DNA from: a virus
DNA length: 51,745 nucleotides
Virus record (IMG/VR): IMGVR_UViG_3300021373_001115
Location: 1 to 51,745 of that record
Direction: 5' to 3' (one strand)
Positions 1 to 9,932 of the stretch are shown in pieces. How positions within the stretch are numbered: position 1 is the first letter of the stretch; each line of letters starts with the position of its first letter. The translations under genes were made by a program, and so were the position numbers. Under the pieces are notes generated by a model, which was not told where the DNA came from, searched no databases, and was given only the letters and a program-made list of their open reading frames with translations.

Positions 1-783
1 TTTAACTGTAAGTACGTCAGCAGTACCACCAGCACCGTCTGAAGTGACGTTAGTTACAACATATGTACCATCATTTCCGTTTGCGCTACCGCTAACAGTG
101 ATCGTGTCTCCTGCCACAAAAATACCAAAGTTTTCTCCCGTTGATGTGATATCAGCACCAGAGAAGGAAATATCGGTTGCAGTGATATTTGTGATCGCTT
201 TACCATCAACAGCACCCAGTGAGATAACTCCCACATACTCAGCAAGTACAGTACCAGTAGTTGTGATCTCTCTCCATCCAGCAGTACGAATCAACTTTCG
301 TGTTGCATCTGAGTTTGGAGTCCAATCAAACGAAAATTCAAACTGCTCTGGAGTAATTGCCACGAGCGGGAAAGGATATTCGATCAGATGGTTGATAAAC
401 GTTACTGTATCTGTGCCAGTAAAGGTTGTATCAATATTTTTGTTTAGTGTTACTGTTGTTCCGCTAACACTAGCAACTTCAGTGGCGTCTAAAAGAACAC
501 CAGAACCAGAAGCGACTATGACAGTCATTCCTGGCAGAATTTCTTCCGAAGAAGGGCCAGCGGCTTGATCGAGTACAAGATCAGCTTGACCGGACGCTCC
601 AGAAGTTACGCCAATTGTAAAGTTTCGTACTCGCCACACCTTCTTGAGATATGAGTACATTGCCTGAAGAGTAACACCGTCTGGAGAAAGACCTCCGGCT
701 AGTGCTAGTGAAATGTCTCTTGTTGCGGCATCTATCTGTAATTCTGTTCTTGATAGATCACCACCAGAAGTAATGATAGCCAT
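1..783 (-). CDS. Virion structural protein, 3' end cut by window edge
   Basis: An open frame reads from an ATG at 783 to base 1 without a stop, giving 261 residues and continuing off the left edge. The start is supported by a strong ribosome site (GGAGGA) about 5 bases upstream and by a TATAAATA late promoter 38 bases upstream. The product begins MAIITSGGDLSRTELQIDAA. It has a helical N-terminal part of about 55 residues, then beta-rich, Ser/Thr/Gly-rich sequence with a central FDWTPNSDATRKLIRTAGWR segment. The last ~63 visible residues match a small module (FVAGDTITVSGSANGNDGTY) that also occurs in the sheath and other virion proteins of this window. I do not recognise the family. The late promoter and the modular make-up suggest a structural protein. 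It lies where T4 has its prohead genes 67/68/21 after gene 20, but shows no protease or scaffold motif. Confidence 0.8.
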   Translation of the reverse strand, partial: MAIITSGGDLSRTELQIDAATRDISLALAGGLSPDGVTLQAMYSYLKKVWRVRNFTIGVTSGASGQADLVLDQAAGPSSEEILPGMTVIVASGSGVLLDATEVASVSGTTVTLNKNIDTTFTGTDTVTFINHLIEYPFPLVAITPEQFEFSFDWTPNSDATRKLIRTAGWREITTTGTVLAEYVGVISLGAVDGKAITNITATDISFSGADITSTGENFGIFVAGDTITVSGSANGNDGTYVVTNVTSDGAGGTADVLTVK

Positions 784-820
784 TTAATCCTCCGATTATA
801 AACGGGTTGTTGTTCTATAC

Positions 821-828
821 TATTTATA
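821..828 (-). promoter_or_regulatory. T4-type late promoter
   Basis: The minus strand reads TATAAATA, the T4 late-promoter consensus recognised by the gp55 sigma factor. It sits 38 bases upstream of the ATG at 783 and 3 bases beyond the stop of the collagen-like gene. The leftmost gene can therefore be transcribed as its own late unit. Confidence 0.75.
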
Positions 829-831
829 AAA

Positions 832-2050
<1,219 letters not shown>

Positions 2051-2064
<14 letters not shown>

Positions 2065-3736
2065 TTTCTTCTGTTATAAGTTGATCGATCATTGATGAAA
2101 AATTTTCAATCAATTTTCTATCTTCTTCTTTCAGTTCATTATCCTCTTCTATATCCACCGTCAAAGTTCCATGATCAGGAATGACAGGAGCTTCTGGCGT
2201 GTAATCCATGTTCAGATCTTCTTCTTCCTCAGGCTCTTCCGCCTTTTCTTGTTCGATCTGATCCTTAATCTCTTCCACTTCATCTTCAGACATATAAAGT
2301 ACTTGCTTCTGTACCCAATCTTTAGAGAAGTAAGTTCCACGATACTCATCGATGTCTCTCAGAAGCTGTAAGCGATTCTGTAAAATTTCAGACTGTTTCA
2401 ATTCTGAGAAATGATTATCAGTTACAAAATCGTATCGAAGGGCTGCTTGAATTGCTGGCCAATCTTCAACAGAAACAATTCCCTTCAAAATCAATTGCTT
2501 TTCAAGTAATTTATCAAAAAGAATTGCAAATCTTGAACGTAGTCGTGCGATAAACTTAGAAAATTTCACCTCATCTCTAGAGATTTCTGATGCACGTCCA
2601 AGCGAGAATCCAGCCTCAGACTCCATTCTAGTGATGGGGACATTCAATGCTTTAAGTAGTCTCTTTTGGAAATACAGAATATCTTCGATTTCGCCCAAAT
2701 TCTGACCACCGGGCAATGTTGTGATTTCAGTTCCCCTTCCACCTTCTCTTCTTGGAAGCCAGAAATCATCTGTCATGGCCATATGTCTACGATCATCTTT
2801 GATGTCGCCAGTTCCAGCATCGTAGACTAAACGATTCTTATGCTTGACCATCATATCACGTAGATGTTGCTCAGCCTTCAATTTGGGGAGATTGCCCACA
2901 TCAATATAAAAGATTCGACGCTCTGGTGCTCGTGAGATACGATAGATAACAACAGCATCCTCCATCATTCTCAACTGATTCAAAGGCTTGTATGCTTTAT
3001 GAAGATAAGATAGTACTAGATTTCCGTTTTCGTTTAGCAAGCCAGACGTGACGTTTACGATAGAGTCTTTTGCAATTTTTAGACCCTTGATATCCCCGCC
3101 GCTAAACTGTTGAACGTGAGACGTGTTTAAATTATTGAATCCACGCTCGTTATAGATGAAATACTCGTTCTTGATTTTCTTAACAATAAACTTATTTTGA
3201 TCACTACCAGCAGGCGCTTTATCATACTCACGAACTTTACGAATTTTTCTTGGATCAATATAGCGAAGTTCTTGAATTCCTTTTCTGGGTGATTTTTCGT
3301 CGATCATTACATGATAGTTGATTCTACCATCGACGTACCACTTCTGAAAAGTATCGTATCCAGTATTACCAAAGTCTAGCAGTTTTATAACATTGTCAAA
3401 TTCTTCTCGAATCTTCTTTTTAATATTATCGGGAAGGTCCACATCATCAGTGATACAATCAACTACTTTCTTGTCATCAGTGATTGAAATCGCTTCGTTT
3501 ACAATATCATCTACAGCTTGAGATACTTCGGGTTGCTGAAGCATAGTGCGATATCTTTGTACAAGTTCAGCTTCACTCTTTGCGGCTCCGTCCAAGTCAA
3601 GGAAAGAGCTAGATACTGATCCAGTTACGGCGATATTGACAGCGCCGTCATCATTGGTAGGCTCAACAAAAGACGTGATGTTTTTGTTTTCATCTTCCTT
3701 TCTTTTGATTTCAAAGCCAAACAGTTCAATTGCCAT
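2051..3736 (-). CDS. 20: Portal vertex protein (T4 gp20 homologue)
   Basis: This is the portal protein: a dodecameric ring at one capsid vertex that nucleates head assembly, docks the terminase and lets DNA through. The product is 561 residues (T4 gp20: 524). Characteristic stretches include YRTMLQQPEVSQAVDDIVNE near residue 65, FQKWYVDGRINYHVMID near 135, a central MMEDAVVIYRISRAPERRIFYIDVG stem region (only the family-typical core is cited), and RMESEAGFSLGRASEISRDE near 385. The C-terminus is a long acidic tail (EEPEEEEDLN). An AAGGAA ribosome site precedes the ATG. It has its own late promoter (3776-3783) and is insulated from gene 19 by a terminator. The 3' end overlaps the collagen-like gene by up to 14 bases. 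Confidence 0.97.
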
Positions 3737-3775
3737 TACAAGTTCCTTTAAGTGAAAAGTATAAAAGTCTCATAC

Positions 3776-3783
3776 TATTTATA
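3776..3783 (-). promoter_or_regulatory. T4-type late promoter for portal gene
   Basis: TATAAATA on the minus strand, 39 bases upstream of the portal ATG and just downstream of the terminator that ends the gene 19 transcript. This spacing is typical of T4-type late units. Confidence 0.8.
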
Positions 3784-3790
3784 AGACCTA

Positions 3791-3822
3791 AAAACCAAAA
3801 AGGGAGGCCGAAACCTCCCTTT
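3791..3822 (-). terminator. Rho-independent terminator with UUCG loop
   Basis: On the minus strand the sequence reads AAAGGGAGG, a TTTCGG loop region, CCTCCC, then TTTTTGGTTTTT. The stem GGGAGGU/GCCUCCC closes a UUCG tetraloop, the very stable loop favoured in T4 terminators, and is followed by a U-rich tract. It lies between the stop of the tail-tube gene (3846) and the portal late promoter (3783), so it ends the sheath-tube transcript. Confidence 0.88.
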
Positions 3823-3845
3823 GCTTAGGAATCAAGCTATAAAGA

Positions 3846-4391
3846 TTAGGCGTTTGTGCCAGCGTCTCCAGTGACACCGCCAGAAACGTTCCACCAATCG
3901 TACTCGAATGTAACTTCAAACGTTTGAATTTCTTCAGATTCCCAATCGTTGTTGATTGCACTAAGCGCAACGGGGAACATACCATTGAAGTTGTACTCAC
4001 GAATTAAAGATCCGCTCTTAGAGTACTGAAGGACTTGTGCCTGAGACTTATAGTTAACACCAGGTGCCTCTAGATTCAAGTTACCTACGTGAGAGTTGAT
4101 GCTAGACATCCAATCTTCCATAGCATTTCTTACGAGGAAGTCTTCATCATTCATGACTGTTACTGACCACTGCTCAAAAGTTCTGTTTCCTGCGAACTTA
4201 ACCTGGCGACCGAAATAAGGAACAATTACAGTTCCGAGATTCGATGCAGGGAGAGTTGTAGCTCTAGCCATGAAAGACAGCTTAATGTCCCCAGTTGTAT
4301 TAATTGGGTTAGCCATTCGGACTTCAAACAGGGATGCTCTCGCACCCCCGAATGTCATCTGTTGTCTAATTTCATTGATATTAAAAGCCAT
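3846..4391 (-). CDS. 19: Tail tube protein (T4 gp19 homologue)
   Basis: This protein forms the stacked hexameric rings of the inner tail tube through which DNA is ejected. It has 181 residues (T4 gp19: 163). It shows the family layout: N-terminal NINEIRQQMTFGGARASLFE, SFMARATTLPASNLGTV, VPYFGRQVKFAGNRTFEQW and VTVMNDEDFLVRNAMEDWMS, ending in an FEVTFEYDWWNV beta strand. A strong AAGGAGA ribosome site lies ahead of the ATG. It lies 19 bases downstream of the sheath gene, with which it should be co-transcribed from the promoter at 7117-7124, and a terminator follows its stop. Confidence 0.97.
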   Translation of the reverse strand: MAFNINEIRQQMTFGGARASLFEVRMANPINTTGDIKLSFMARATTLPASNLGTVIVPYFGRQVKFAGNRTFEQWSVTVMNDEDFLVRNAMEDWMSSINSHVGNLNLEAPGVNYKSQAQVLQYSKSGSLIREYNFNGMFPVALSAINNDWESEEIQTFEVTFEYDWWNVSGGVTGDAGTNA

Positions 4392-4410
4392 TTTCGTTTC
4401 TCCTTATCTG

Positions 4411-7074
4411 TTATACTGAACCAACGATTTCTTCGAATTCTACACCAGTTCTAACAGCAACGAAGTTTAGCTGAATGAAATTGATCGCACGAGCAGGCTT
4501 GATGAAGATGTCTCCAACAAACTGATTACCGTCAATTACTTCTGCGGTATTGTTAGTTTCGTCACACACGACCTTGAAGTCGTAAATTCCACGACGACCC
4601 TGTACTTCACGTAAGAAGGGCTCCACGAGATTCTTAAACTGCGCTCTCGTGAACTCATCGTTGAATTCGAACAACAATGACTTAGAAGCAATCGAGATAG
4701 CCTTCTCAAGAACAATGAACAATCTTCGGACATTGATTCTATCGAATGCGCTTGCAGTCGTAGCGAACGTCTTGTCACCAAACAGAATTGTTCCAGCGCC
4801 AGGCTCTGAGACAACAGGGTTGACATTATTTACGTACAATAAGTCTCTTTCTGCTTTAGTAGGATTGATTCTCAGCTTCACAACATTCTTGATAACACCT
4901 CTATTCAATCCAGCAGGAGAGAACCAAGGATCACGAACTTCGTCTGTTCTCGCACAAAGACCAGCGATATCGCCGTTGAGAGGCACCCAACGATATACAT
5001 CGTTGAACTTATCGTATTGATACTTGTATCCAGTATCGACGATCATGTATGTGCTTCCTGTCAATGTGCCTGCAAAGTCAATTACAGCACTGACTGTTGT
5101 GTCAGACTCTTCGGGTGATACAAACGCAACACAGTCTTTTCTAGACTCTGCAATATTGTTTGTGATGTAATTACCCAGAGTTGTACCTCTTGCTTTACCT
5201 TGCATAACAAGTGCAATGTCAACTGTAGAAGCATCTTTGTACAGATCATAACCTTCAGCAACTTTACCGATGCTGATATTAGCTTCATCATCACCGTCGT
5301 AACCGAGAGTTAGTGATTGTTGCTCAGAAGTAGCAGTTGCAACAAGCGCTGAAGGGCTAGAGCAAGCAATGTAGTTTGACTTATCAGTAAGTACGTCAGC
5401 AAGATAGTTAACTGAACCATCTGACTTTGTAGCGCCTGGAACAGTGCTTACGTCTTCGTAAACTTCCAAGATCTGATTAACTACACCAGTAATTGATCCG
5501 TCAAGATCTCTTACAACAACGTGTACGTGGCTTGCAGTTGGCTTAGTGAGGAAAAGACCTGCGTCCGCCCACTGTACGCTGAATCCAGAATCGTAAGTAG
5601 TTGCTCCAGTATACACATTTTCGAACGTGACGTTCGCTGACCAGCTATCAGAGATACCAAACGTTTGAGTAACGCCGCCATCGACTCCACCGAATGAAGT
5701 GATATTGATTGCAGTTCCTGCTTCAGCATTTTCGTATGTTGTAGCCAGCTTGAAGTTATTTGTATCAACTACAATTGCGTAGTACACAGTTCCGTCTTCA
5801 AGACCGTCGATAGCATCGTTATTACCGCCACCTACGTTATACTGAACAGCATCACCTGTTGTCAGACCGTGATTCTTGATGAAGAAAGTATCAGTAGCCG
5901 TGTATACAGATCCGTTAGGCTCACCAGTAATTGTGATTGCGTTTGCGTCACCAGCATCAGCAGTTAGCGTTCCACCAGAAACAGTCAAGATGTAATTACC
6001 TGATCCGCCAGTATCATCTACAGCACTTACGACTGTAAATGTACCGTTGTTACCAGCTTCTGTTGCACCACTAATAACAATTGTTTCGCCGGGCTGGAAA
6101 ACTGTAAAGTCTTGAGTTGGAGACGCAATTGTTTCTGGACCTGTAGTAAAAATAAAACCAGTGCCAGTGACAGAATCTACCACGTTCGCATCGCTATTCA
6201 CGATGTTCAGAGCAGTAGCACCAATGTTATCTTCTACTTGAACAGCGGCAATACTTTCGATCTTAAGATTTGTTCCGTCTTCCAGAATTACATTATCGCC
6301 TACATCAGCAAAGTTTTGGGCTTCCGTCTCAGTTGTAAAACCAGAAACGACTGAAGGATTTACAGAATCAAACGGAGTGATAGCAATTGTGTAGCCTGCA
6401 TCAACAGCTTCAAATGCACTTGTGCCATTTGCTTGAGTTGAGCAGTAAGAAACAGCAAGACTATTACCAAGACGACCTTGATACTTTGCTTGGAAATTAG
6501 TTGAAAATGCGGCACGAGCGGCACTGTCAACTACAGGACCTTCAGCAAATGTACCTGCGTCTGCGAGATCTTGAGCAATTGCGTAATTAGAAGTTACGCC
6601 TTCTACGATGATTTTAGTTGAGCTAGGAATTGAAGTTACTCTGTAGTAACCATCGTTGCTAGTAGAGCCAGATACTTCAATCTCATCTCCTACTTGTAGC
6701 TTAGTATCGAAATCGGCACCTGTTGCAGAAATAGATGAATCTGCAACAGCAAAATCCATCGTAGCAACCTGAACACGATCACCGCCAGTTGTACGAACTA
6801 CGTACAAAGCATTTGAGTAGTTGAGGAAGTTTGATGCAGTGAAAAACGTTTCGTAGTTACGCCACTGACTCGTATATTGTGAATCTTTGAAATAAGAAGT
6901 GGGTTCACCAAAAGTGCTAACCAGTTGCTTCTCATTTGAAATCAGAACCCTTTCGTTCACAGGGCCCCATCGAAAAACGCCAGCGATAGCACCGACAGAG
7001 ACCGCTACCGCTGGGACAACGGACGTTAAGTCGATTTCGCTAACATTGACACCGGGACTTACTTGAAATGCCAT
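4411..7074 (-). CDS. 18: Tail sheath protein (T4 gp18 homologue), enlarged
   Basis: This is the contractile sheath subunit that surrounds the tail tube and drives ejection. It has 887 residues against 659 in T4. Conserved parts are the N-terminus (VSPGVNVSEIDLTSVVPAVA, GVFRWGPVNE, residues 4-40), the FLNYSNALYVVRT strand near 83-95, and the C-terminal core from about 560, including DPWFSPAGLNRG, FGDKTFATTASAFDRINVRR and FIKPARAINFIQLNF. The extra length lies between: a small beta module at about 105-160, another at about 303-368 (FQPGETIVISGATEAGNNGT), and an adhesin-type HGLTTGDAVQYNVGG...DGTVYYAIV...FKLATTYENA module at about 390-462. These probably project from the sheath surface. An AAGGAGA ribosome site and a late promoter precede it. 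Family assignment is certain; the role of the insert is unknown. Confidence 0.96.
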   Translation of the reverse strand: MAFQVSPGVNVSEIDLTSVVPAVAVSVGAIAGVFRWGPVNERVLISNEKQLVSTFGEPTSYFKDSQYTSQWRNYETFFTASNFLNYSNALYVVRTTGGDRVQVATMDFAVADSSISATGADFDTKLQVGDEIEVSGSTSNDGYYRVTSIPSSTKIIVEGVTSNYAIAQDLADAGTFAEGPVVDSAARAAFSTNFQAKYQGRLGNSLAVSYCSTQANGTSAFEAVDAGYTIAITPFDSVNPSVVSGFTTETEAQNFADVGDNVILEDGTNLKIESIAAVQVEDNIGATALNIVNSDANVVDSVTGTGFIFTTGPETIASPTQDFTVFQPGETIVISGATEAGNNGTFTVVSAVDDTGGSGNYILTVSGGTLTADAGDANAITITGEPNGSVYTATDTFFIKNHGLTTGDAVQYNVGGGNNDAIDGLEDGTVYYAIVVDTNNFKLATTYENAEAGTAINITSFGGVDGGVTQTFGISDSWSANVTFENVYTGATTYDSGFSVQWADAGLFLTKPTASHVHVVVRDLDGSITGVVNQILEVYEDVSTVPGATKSDGSVNYLADVLTDKSNYIACSSPSALVATATSEQQSLTLGYDGDDEANISIGKVAEGYDLYKDASTVDIALVMQGKARGTTLGNYITNNIAESRKDCVAFVSPEESDTTVSAVIDFAGTLTGSTYMIVDTGYKYQYDKFNDVYRWVPLNGDIAGLCARTDEVRDPWFSPAGLNRGVIKNVVKLRINPTKAERDLLYVNNVNPVVSEPGAGTILFGDKTFATTASAFDRINVRRLFIVLEKAISIASKSLLFEFNDEFTRAQFKNLVEPFLREVQGRRGIYDFKVVCDETNNTAEVIDGNQFVGDIFIKPARAINFIQLNFVAVRTGVEFEEIVGSV

Positions 7075-7116
7075 GTCTCATTTCTCCTTGTTGAAATTGC
7101 GAATTACCTTATCATA

Positions 7117-7124
7117 TATTTATA
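7117..7124 (-). promoter_or_regulatory. T4-type late promoter for sheath gene
   Basis: TATAAATA on the minus strand, 42 bases upstream of the sheath ATG (7074), in the short gap after the terminase stop (7136). It should drive genes 18 and 19 up to the terminator at 3822-3791. Confidence 0.8.
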
Positions 7125-7135
7125 ATTTTCGCTAC

Positions 7136-8743
7136 TTAGTACTTAAACCATGTCTTAAATGATTGATCGTCGTCATGGTCGTCATCGTAGGAATTGAAGC
7201 CGATGGGCAATAACGATTCCATCAACTCTTCTTCGTTTCTTTCTTTGAGCATGTTCATTGTATTTATATTTGTGATCTCTTTAAAGAACATTTGATCAGT
7301 CAACCAACCGAACAAAACCAAACACATTACAAGGTCGTCATGACATCCCGCTTCAGCCTCATAAGAAGAGCGGCGTCTAGAAAAAGTTGAAAGCTCCCTA
7401 ATAGATTCAAAATCATTTATTACTAACTGATCCTGCTCAATGAGAAGTTTCAGCATATTACATCCAATTGTTTTCACCGATTTTGTAGTACGAATACCCC
7501 GCTCAACGGCCCCGCCAAATCCACTGCTTATCCGCTTTCCTGCCCTTCCAGCAGTTTCCGTATACATTAAGGATTCTACTTCAAACTCATAGTGTAATAG
7601 ATCTGCTACTTGTCCACCAATATCATTTACTTCCACTAAAACATATGCATCTCGATATCGCCTTGATGCTCGATATAATATTTCAGCGTAGTTAATGGGA
7701 GTGACTGTGTTATCTCTAAACGTACAAACTTGCTCATAAGGCATAGAAGTCACATCAATTACTTGGAAAGCGGAATAGTCGAGTCCTTTTCCTCTGGAAA
7801 CATCTGCGATGCAAACATAAACATGATCTTCTATAGCTTCTTTGTATATTGAAAGTCCATTTCCCTCCATAATTGGACTCTTATATACAAGCTGTTTGAG
7901 CTTTGATCCTTCAATCAGAGTACCAGAACTCCCTAAGAATTGACACTCATATTCTTGCGCAAACTTTTCTTTGTCAAAATCCATTCCTTGAAGAGTTTCT
8001 GTCTTCCACTCTTCATCTCGACCGGGTACATTATACCAAGGGACTTCTACGTATATATATCCGTTAATGTTTTCAATTGCACCATTGCAAGTTTTATAGA
8101 AATGATTCAGGCCATTGGGAGTAGAAGTAAGAAGTATTTTTGTCGTGTTACCAGACGAAATAGTAGGATAAACTGAACTAAAGAATTCATCCCATCCTTC
8201 GACAAACGCTGTCTCATCAATGTACAAAAAAGAAACTGACTTACCTCGAATTGCGCTCGATGATGTTGATCCAGCAAGAATCTTGCATCCATTCTCAAAC
8301 TCTACAGATCCTTTGTTCCATTCAATAACACCTTGTTGAAGCCACTTTGGAAGTGCTTCATATGCAATCTTAATTCGAGCCAAGATCTCTCTAGCCGCAT
8401 CTCCTTTGTTTGCAAGAAGTGCGACAGTTTTATAGTCATTGAAAAGAATGTACCAAAGAATAATAGCGACTGCAGTAGTCGTTTTACCCGCCTGACGGCT
8501 CGTGTTAACCGCCACACGGCGATTTTCAGTGATAGACGTTATAATCTCTTTCTGATAGTCATATAATACAATTGGAATCAATCCATGATCTACATGAACA
8601 ATCTGGATATATTTTTCGACGAAATAGATAGGATCTCTGGAGCATTTAACATACTCTGAAATCATATCTTGGGAGAATTCTATACTAGCATTCTTTCCCT
8701 TTAGATTTGTATTACCTAAGTAACCCTTATCAGTCTTCAGCAT
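7136..8743 (-). CDS. 17: Terminase large subunit (T4 gp17 homologue)
   Basis: This is the ATPase-nuclease motor that packages DNA through the portal. It has 535 residues (T4 gp17: 610). Visible motifs are: Walker A SRQAGKTT at 82-89; Walker B FLYIDE at 173-178, with catalytic Asp176/Glu177; the coupling motif LLTSTPNG at 204-211; and RNase H-like nuclease acidic residues at Asp314 (IADVSRGKGLD), Glu371 (LVEVNDIG) and Asp469/470 (GCHDDLVMC). Its start overlaps the end of gene 16 by 14 bases, so translation is probably coupled to the small subunit. The C-terminus is Asp-rich (YDDDHDDDQ). I see no intein or intron, although these are common in terminase genes of related phages. Confidence 0.98.
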   Translation of the reverse strand: MLKTDKGYLGNTNLKGKNASIEFSQDMISEYVKCSRDPIYFVEKYIQIVHVDHGLIPIVLYDYQKEIITSITENRRVAVNTSRQAGKTTTAVAIILWYILFNDYKTVALLANKGDAAREILARIKIAYEALPKWLQQGVIEWNKGSVEFENGCKILAGSTSSSAIRGKSVSFLYIDETAFVEGWDEFFSSVYPTISSGNTTKILLTSTPNGLNHFYKTCNGAIENINGYIYVEVPWYNVPGRDEEWKTETLQGMDFDKEKFAQEYECQFLGSSGTLIEGSKLKQLVYKSPIMEGNGLSIYKEAIEDHVYVCIADVSRGKGLDYSAFQVIDVTSMPYEQVCTFRDNTVTPINYAEILYRASRRYRDAYVLVEVNDIGGQVADLLHYEFEVESLMYTETAGRAGKRISSGFGGAVERGIRTTKSVKTIGCNMLKLLIEQDQLVINDFESIRELSTFSRRRSSYEAEAGCHDDLVMCLVLFGWLTDQMFFKEITNINTMNMLKERNEEELMESLLPIGFNSYDDDHDDDQSFKTWFKY

Positions 8744-9134
8744 CTTCGTCTTTCATGTTCTTTATCAGTTTTTGAAGATCAGCAGTGCTTCCGACAAACA
8801 GATTGTTGTTTGTCACAGCCTTCTCTTGTTTTGCTTCTTCTTTACGAGTCTTATCTCCCATCGACACAAGATCTTTGTTTGCATCAACAAGGGTTTTCAT
8901 TAGCGTAGAGACAACTTCATATGCTCTAGGATGCTCAGACGCTTTTGCTACGTCTAGCATTTGCTGAAGCGCTTCTGTCCCAGTTTCTATGATATTGTAA
9001 AAGTTATCTCTCGCATACTCGAAGTCTTTCTCCGCTTCAGAAGGAGCCTTAACGATATCCTTCGTTGGAGATTCGATGAGTTCACCTTCGATTGGATCAA
9101 GTCCTAGAGATTCACTTATTTTGTCTGTAGTCAT
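8730..9134 (-). CDS. 16: Terminase small subunit (T4 gp16 homologue)
   Basis: This is the regulator that recognises or stimulates DNA entry and gp17 ATPase activity during packaging. It has 134 residues (T4 gp16: 164). The family core is visible: DFEYARDNFYNIIETGTEAL, then LDVAKASEHPRAYEVVSTLM and a following helix, which together form the central coiled-coil oligomerisation region. The C-terminus is acidic (MKDEDAED). It sits in the canonical place between genes 15 and 17, with a 6-base gap to gene 15 and a 14-base overlap with gene 17. Confidence 0.95.
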   Translation of the reverse strand: MTTDKISESLGLDPIEGELIESPTKDIVKAPSEAEKDFEYARDNFYNIIETGTEALQQMLDVAKASEHPRAYEVVSTLMKTLVDANKDLVSMGDKTRKEEAKQEKAVTNNNLFVGSTADLQKLIKNMKDEDAED

Positions 9135-9140
9135 AAATCA

Positions 9141-9932
9141 TCATTCCACACTCTGCACAATAAACTTCCAATCGTCATCGACACTAATGTCTGAGAAAGG
9201 AATAGTTTCAGCGATGTCCGTAGTTCCAACGCCGCCTGCTGTCAAACCGGGCTGTGTTGTAAGCGCTGAATCTCGTACTGTATCTTGAAGATCATCGTAG
9301 AGATTTGACTCAACAAATTTGATAATCTTCTTATTCTGTACGGGGCCAAAATAGTAGCCTTTGAGTGTGAAATTAAGAGTCCATATTAAAGTTCTTCGTG
9401 TTAAGAAGTCCGCTTCATATGCATCTTCAAAACTCACACTGTTTAAAATAACAGGTATATCAAGATAAAAGTCAAAGTTATCAATTAGCCTCACGGACAC
9501 TGTAACATCGGGTTTAAAGAAAGGAAGAATCTGCTCCAGAATCTTCGTTCCGTCTTCATTATACTTAGCCATGATATTTAGCTGAAACTCAATATCGTAT
9601 GGTGCTGGAGCATAAAGTTTGTTTAAAAAATTAGGATCGACATCTACTTTTGTTTGTCGAGTAAGACTTGTCAACTTTCTTTCTGGATTATATGTCATTC
9701 CAGTAATTTCAAAAGACATACGAGGAAGCGTCATAGCAGGCGCATCAAACGTAGGATCTTGATCAAGTCTCGACAAAATCTTTTGAATAGGTGCATAATT
9801 GATAGGAATCAGCATCGACTGTACAGTATCATTGGACGTATTTTTACGTGTGATTTGCATATCATTGAAAAGAGTACCAAATACAGCAACGTATCTTCGA
9901 GTTGTTTCGTTGTAAAATCTATTACCAAACAT
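9141..9932 (-). CDS. 15: Tail completion/sheath stabiliser (T4 gp15 homologue)
   Basis: This protein forms a hexameric ring on the head-proximal end of the tail that stabilises sheath and tube and joins the neck. It has 263 residues (T4 gp15: 272). Family-typical stretches are the N-terminal FYNETTRRYVAVFGTLFNDM, the QSMLIPINYAPIQKILSRLD segment, RMSFEITGMTYNPERKL, and LTRRTLIWTLNFTLKGYYFG near residue 180. The ATG overlaps the stop of gene 14 by one base (TAATG), indicating coupled translation. Confidence 0.96.
   Translation of the reverse strand: MFGNRFYNETTRRYVAVFGTLFNDMQITRKNTSNDTVQSMLIPINYAPIQKILSRLDQDPTFDAPAMTLPRMSFEITGMTYNPERKLTSLTRQTKVDVDPNFLNKLYAPAPYDIEFQLNIMAKYNEDGTKILEQILPFFKPDVTVSVRLIDNFDFYLDIPVILNSVSFEDAYEADFLTRRTLIWTLNFTLKGYYFGPVQNKKIIKFVESNLYDDLQDTVRDSALTTQPGLTAGGVGTTDIAETIPFSDISVDDDWKFIVQSVE

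Noticed and set aside
54-568. Open frames on both strands at the left edge (44-568 plus, 54-245 minus)
   Set aside because: They are shadows of the real minus-strand gene 1-783, which has a strong ribosome site and late promoter and continues off the edge.
7261-7268. TATAAATA on the minus strand inside the terminase gene
   Set aside because: It lies within coding sequence about 190 bases before gene 18, which already has a well-spaced promoter at 7117-7124; probably chance.
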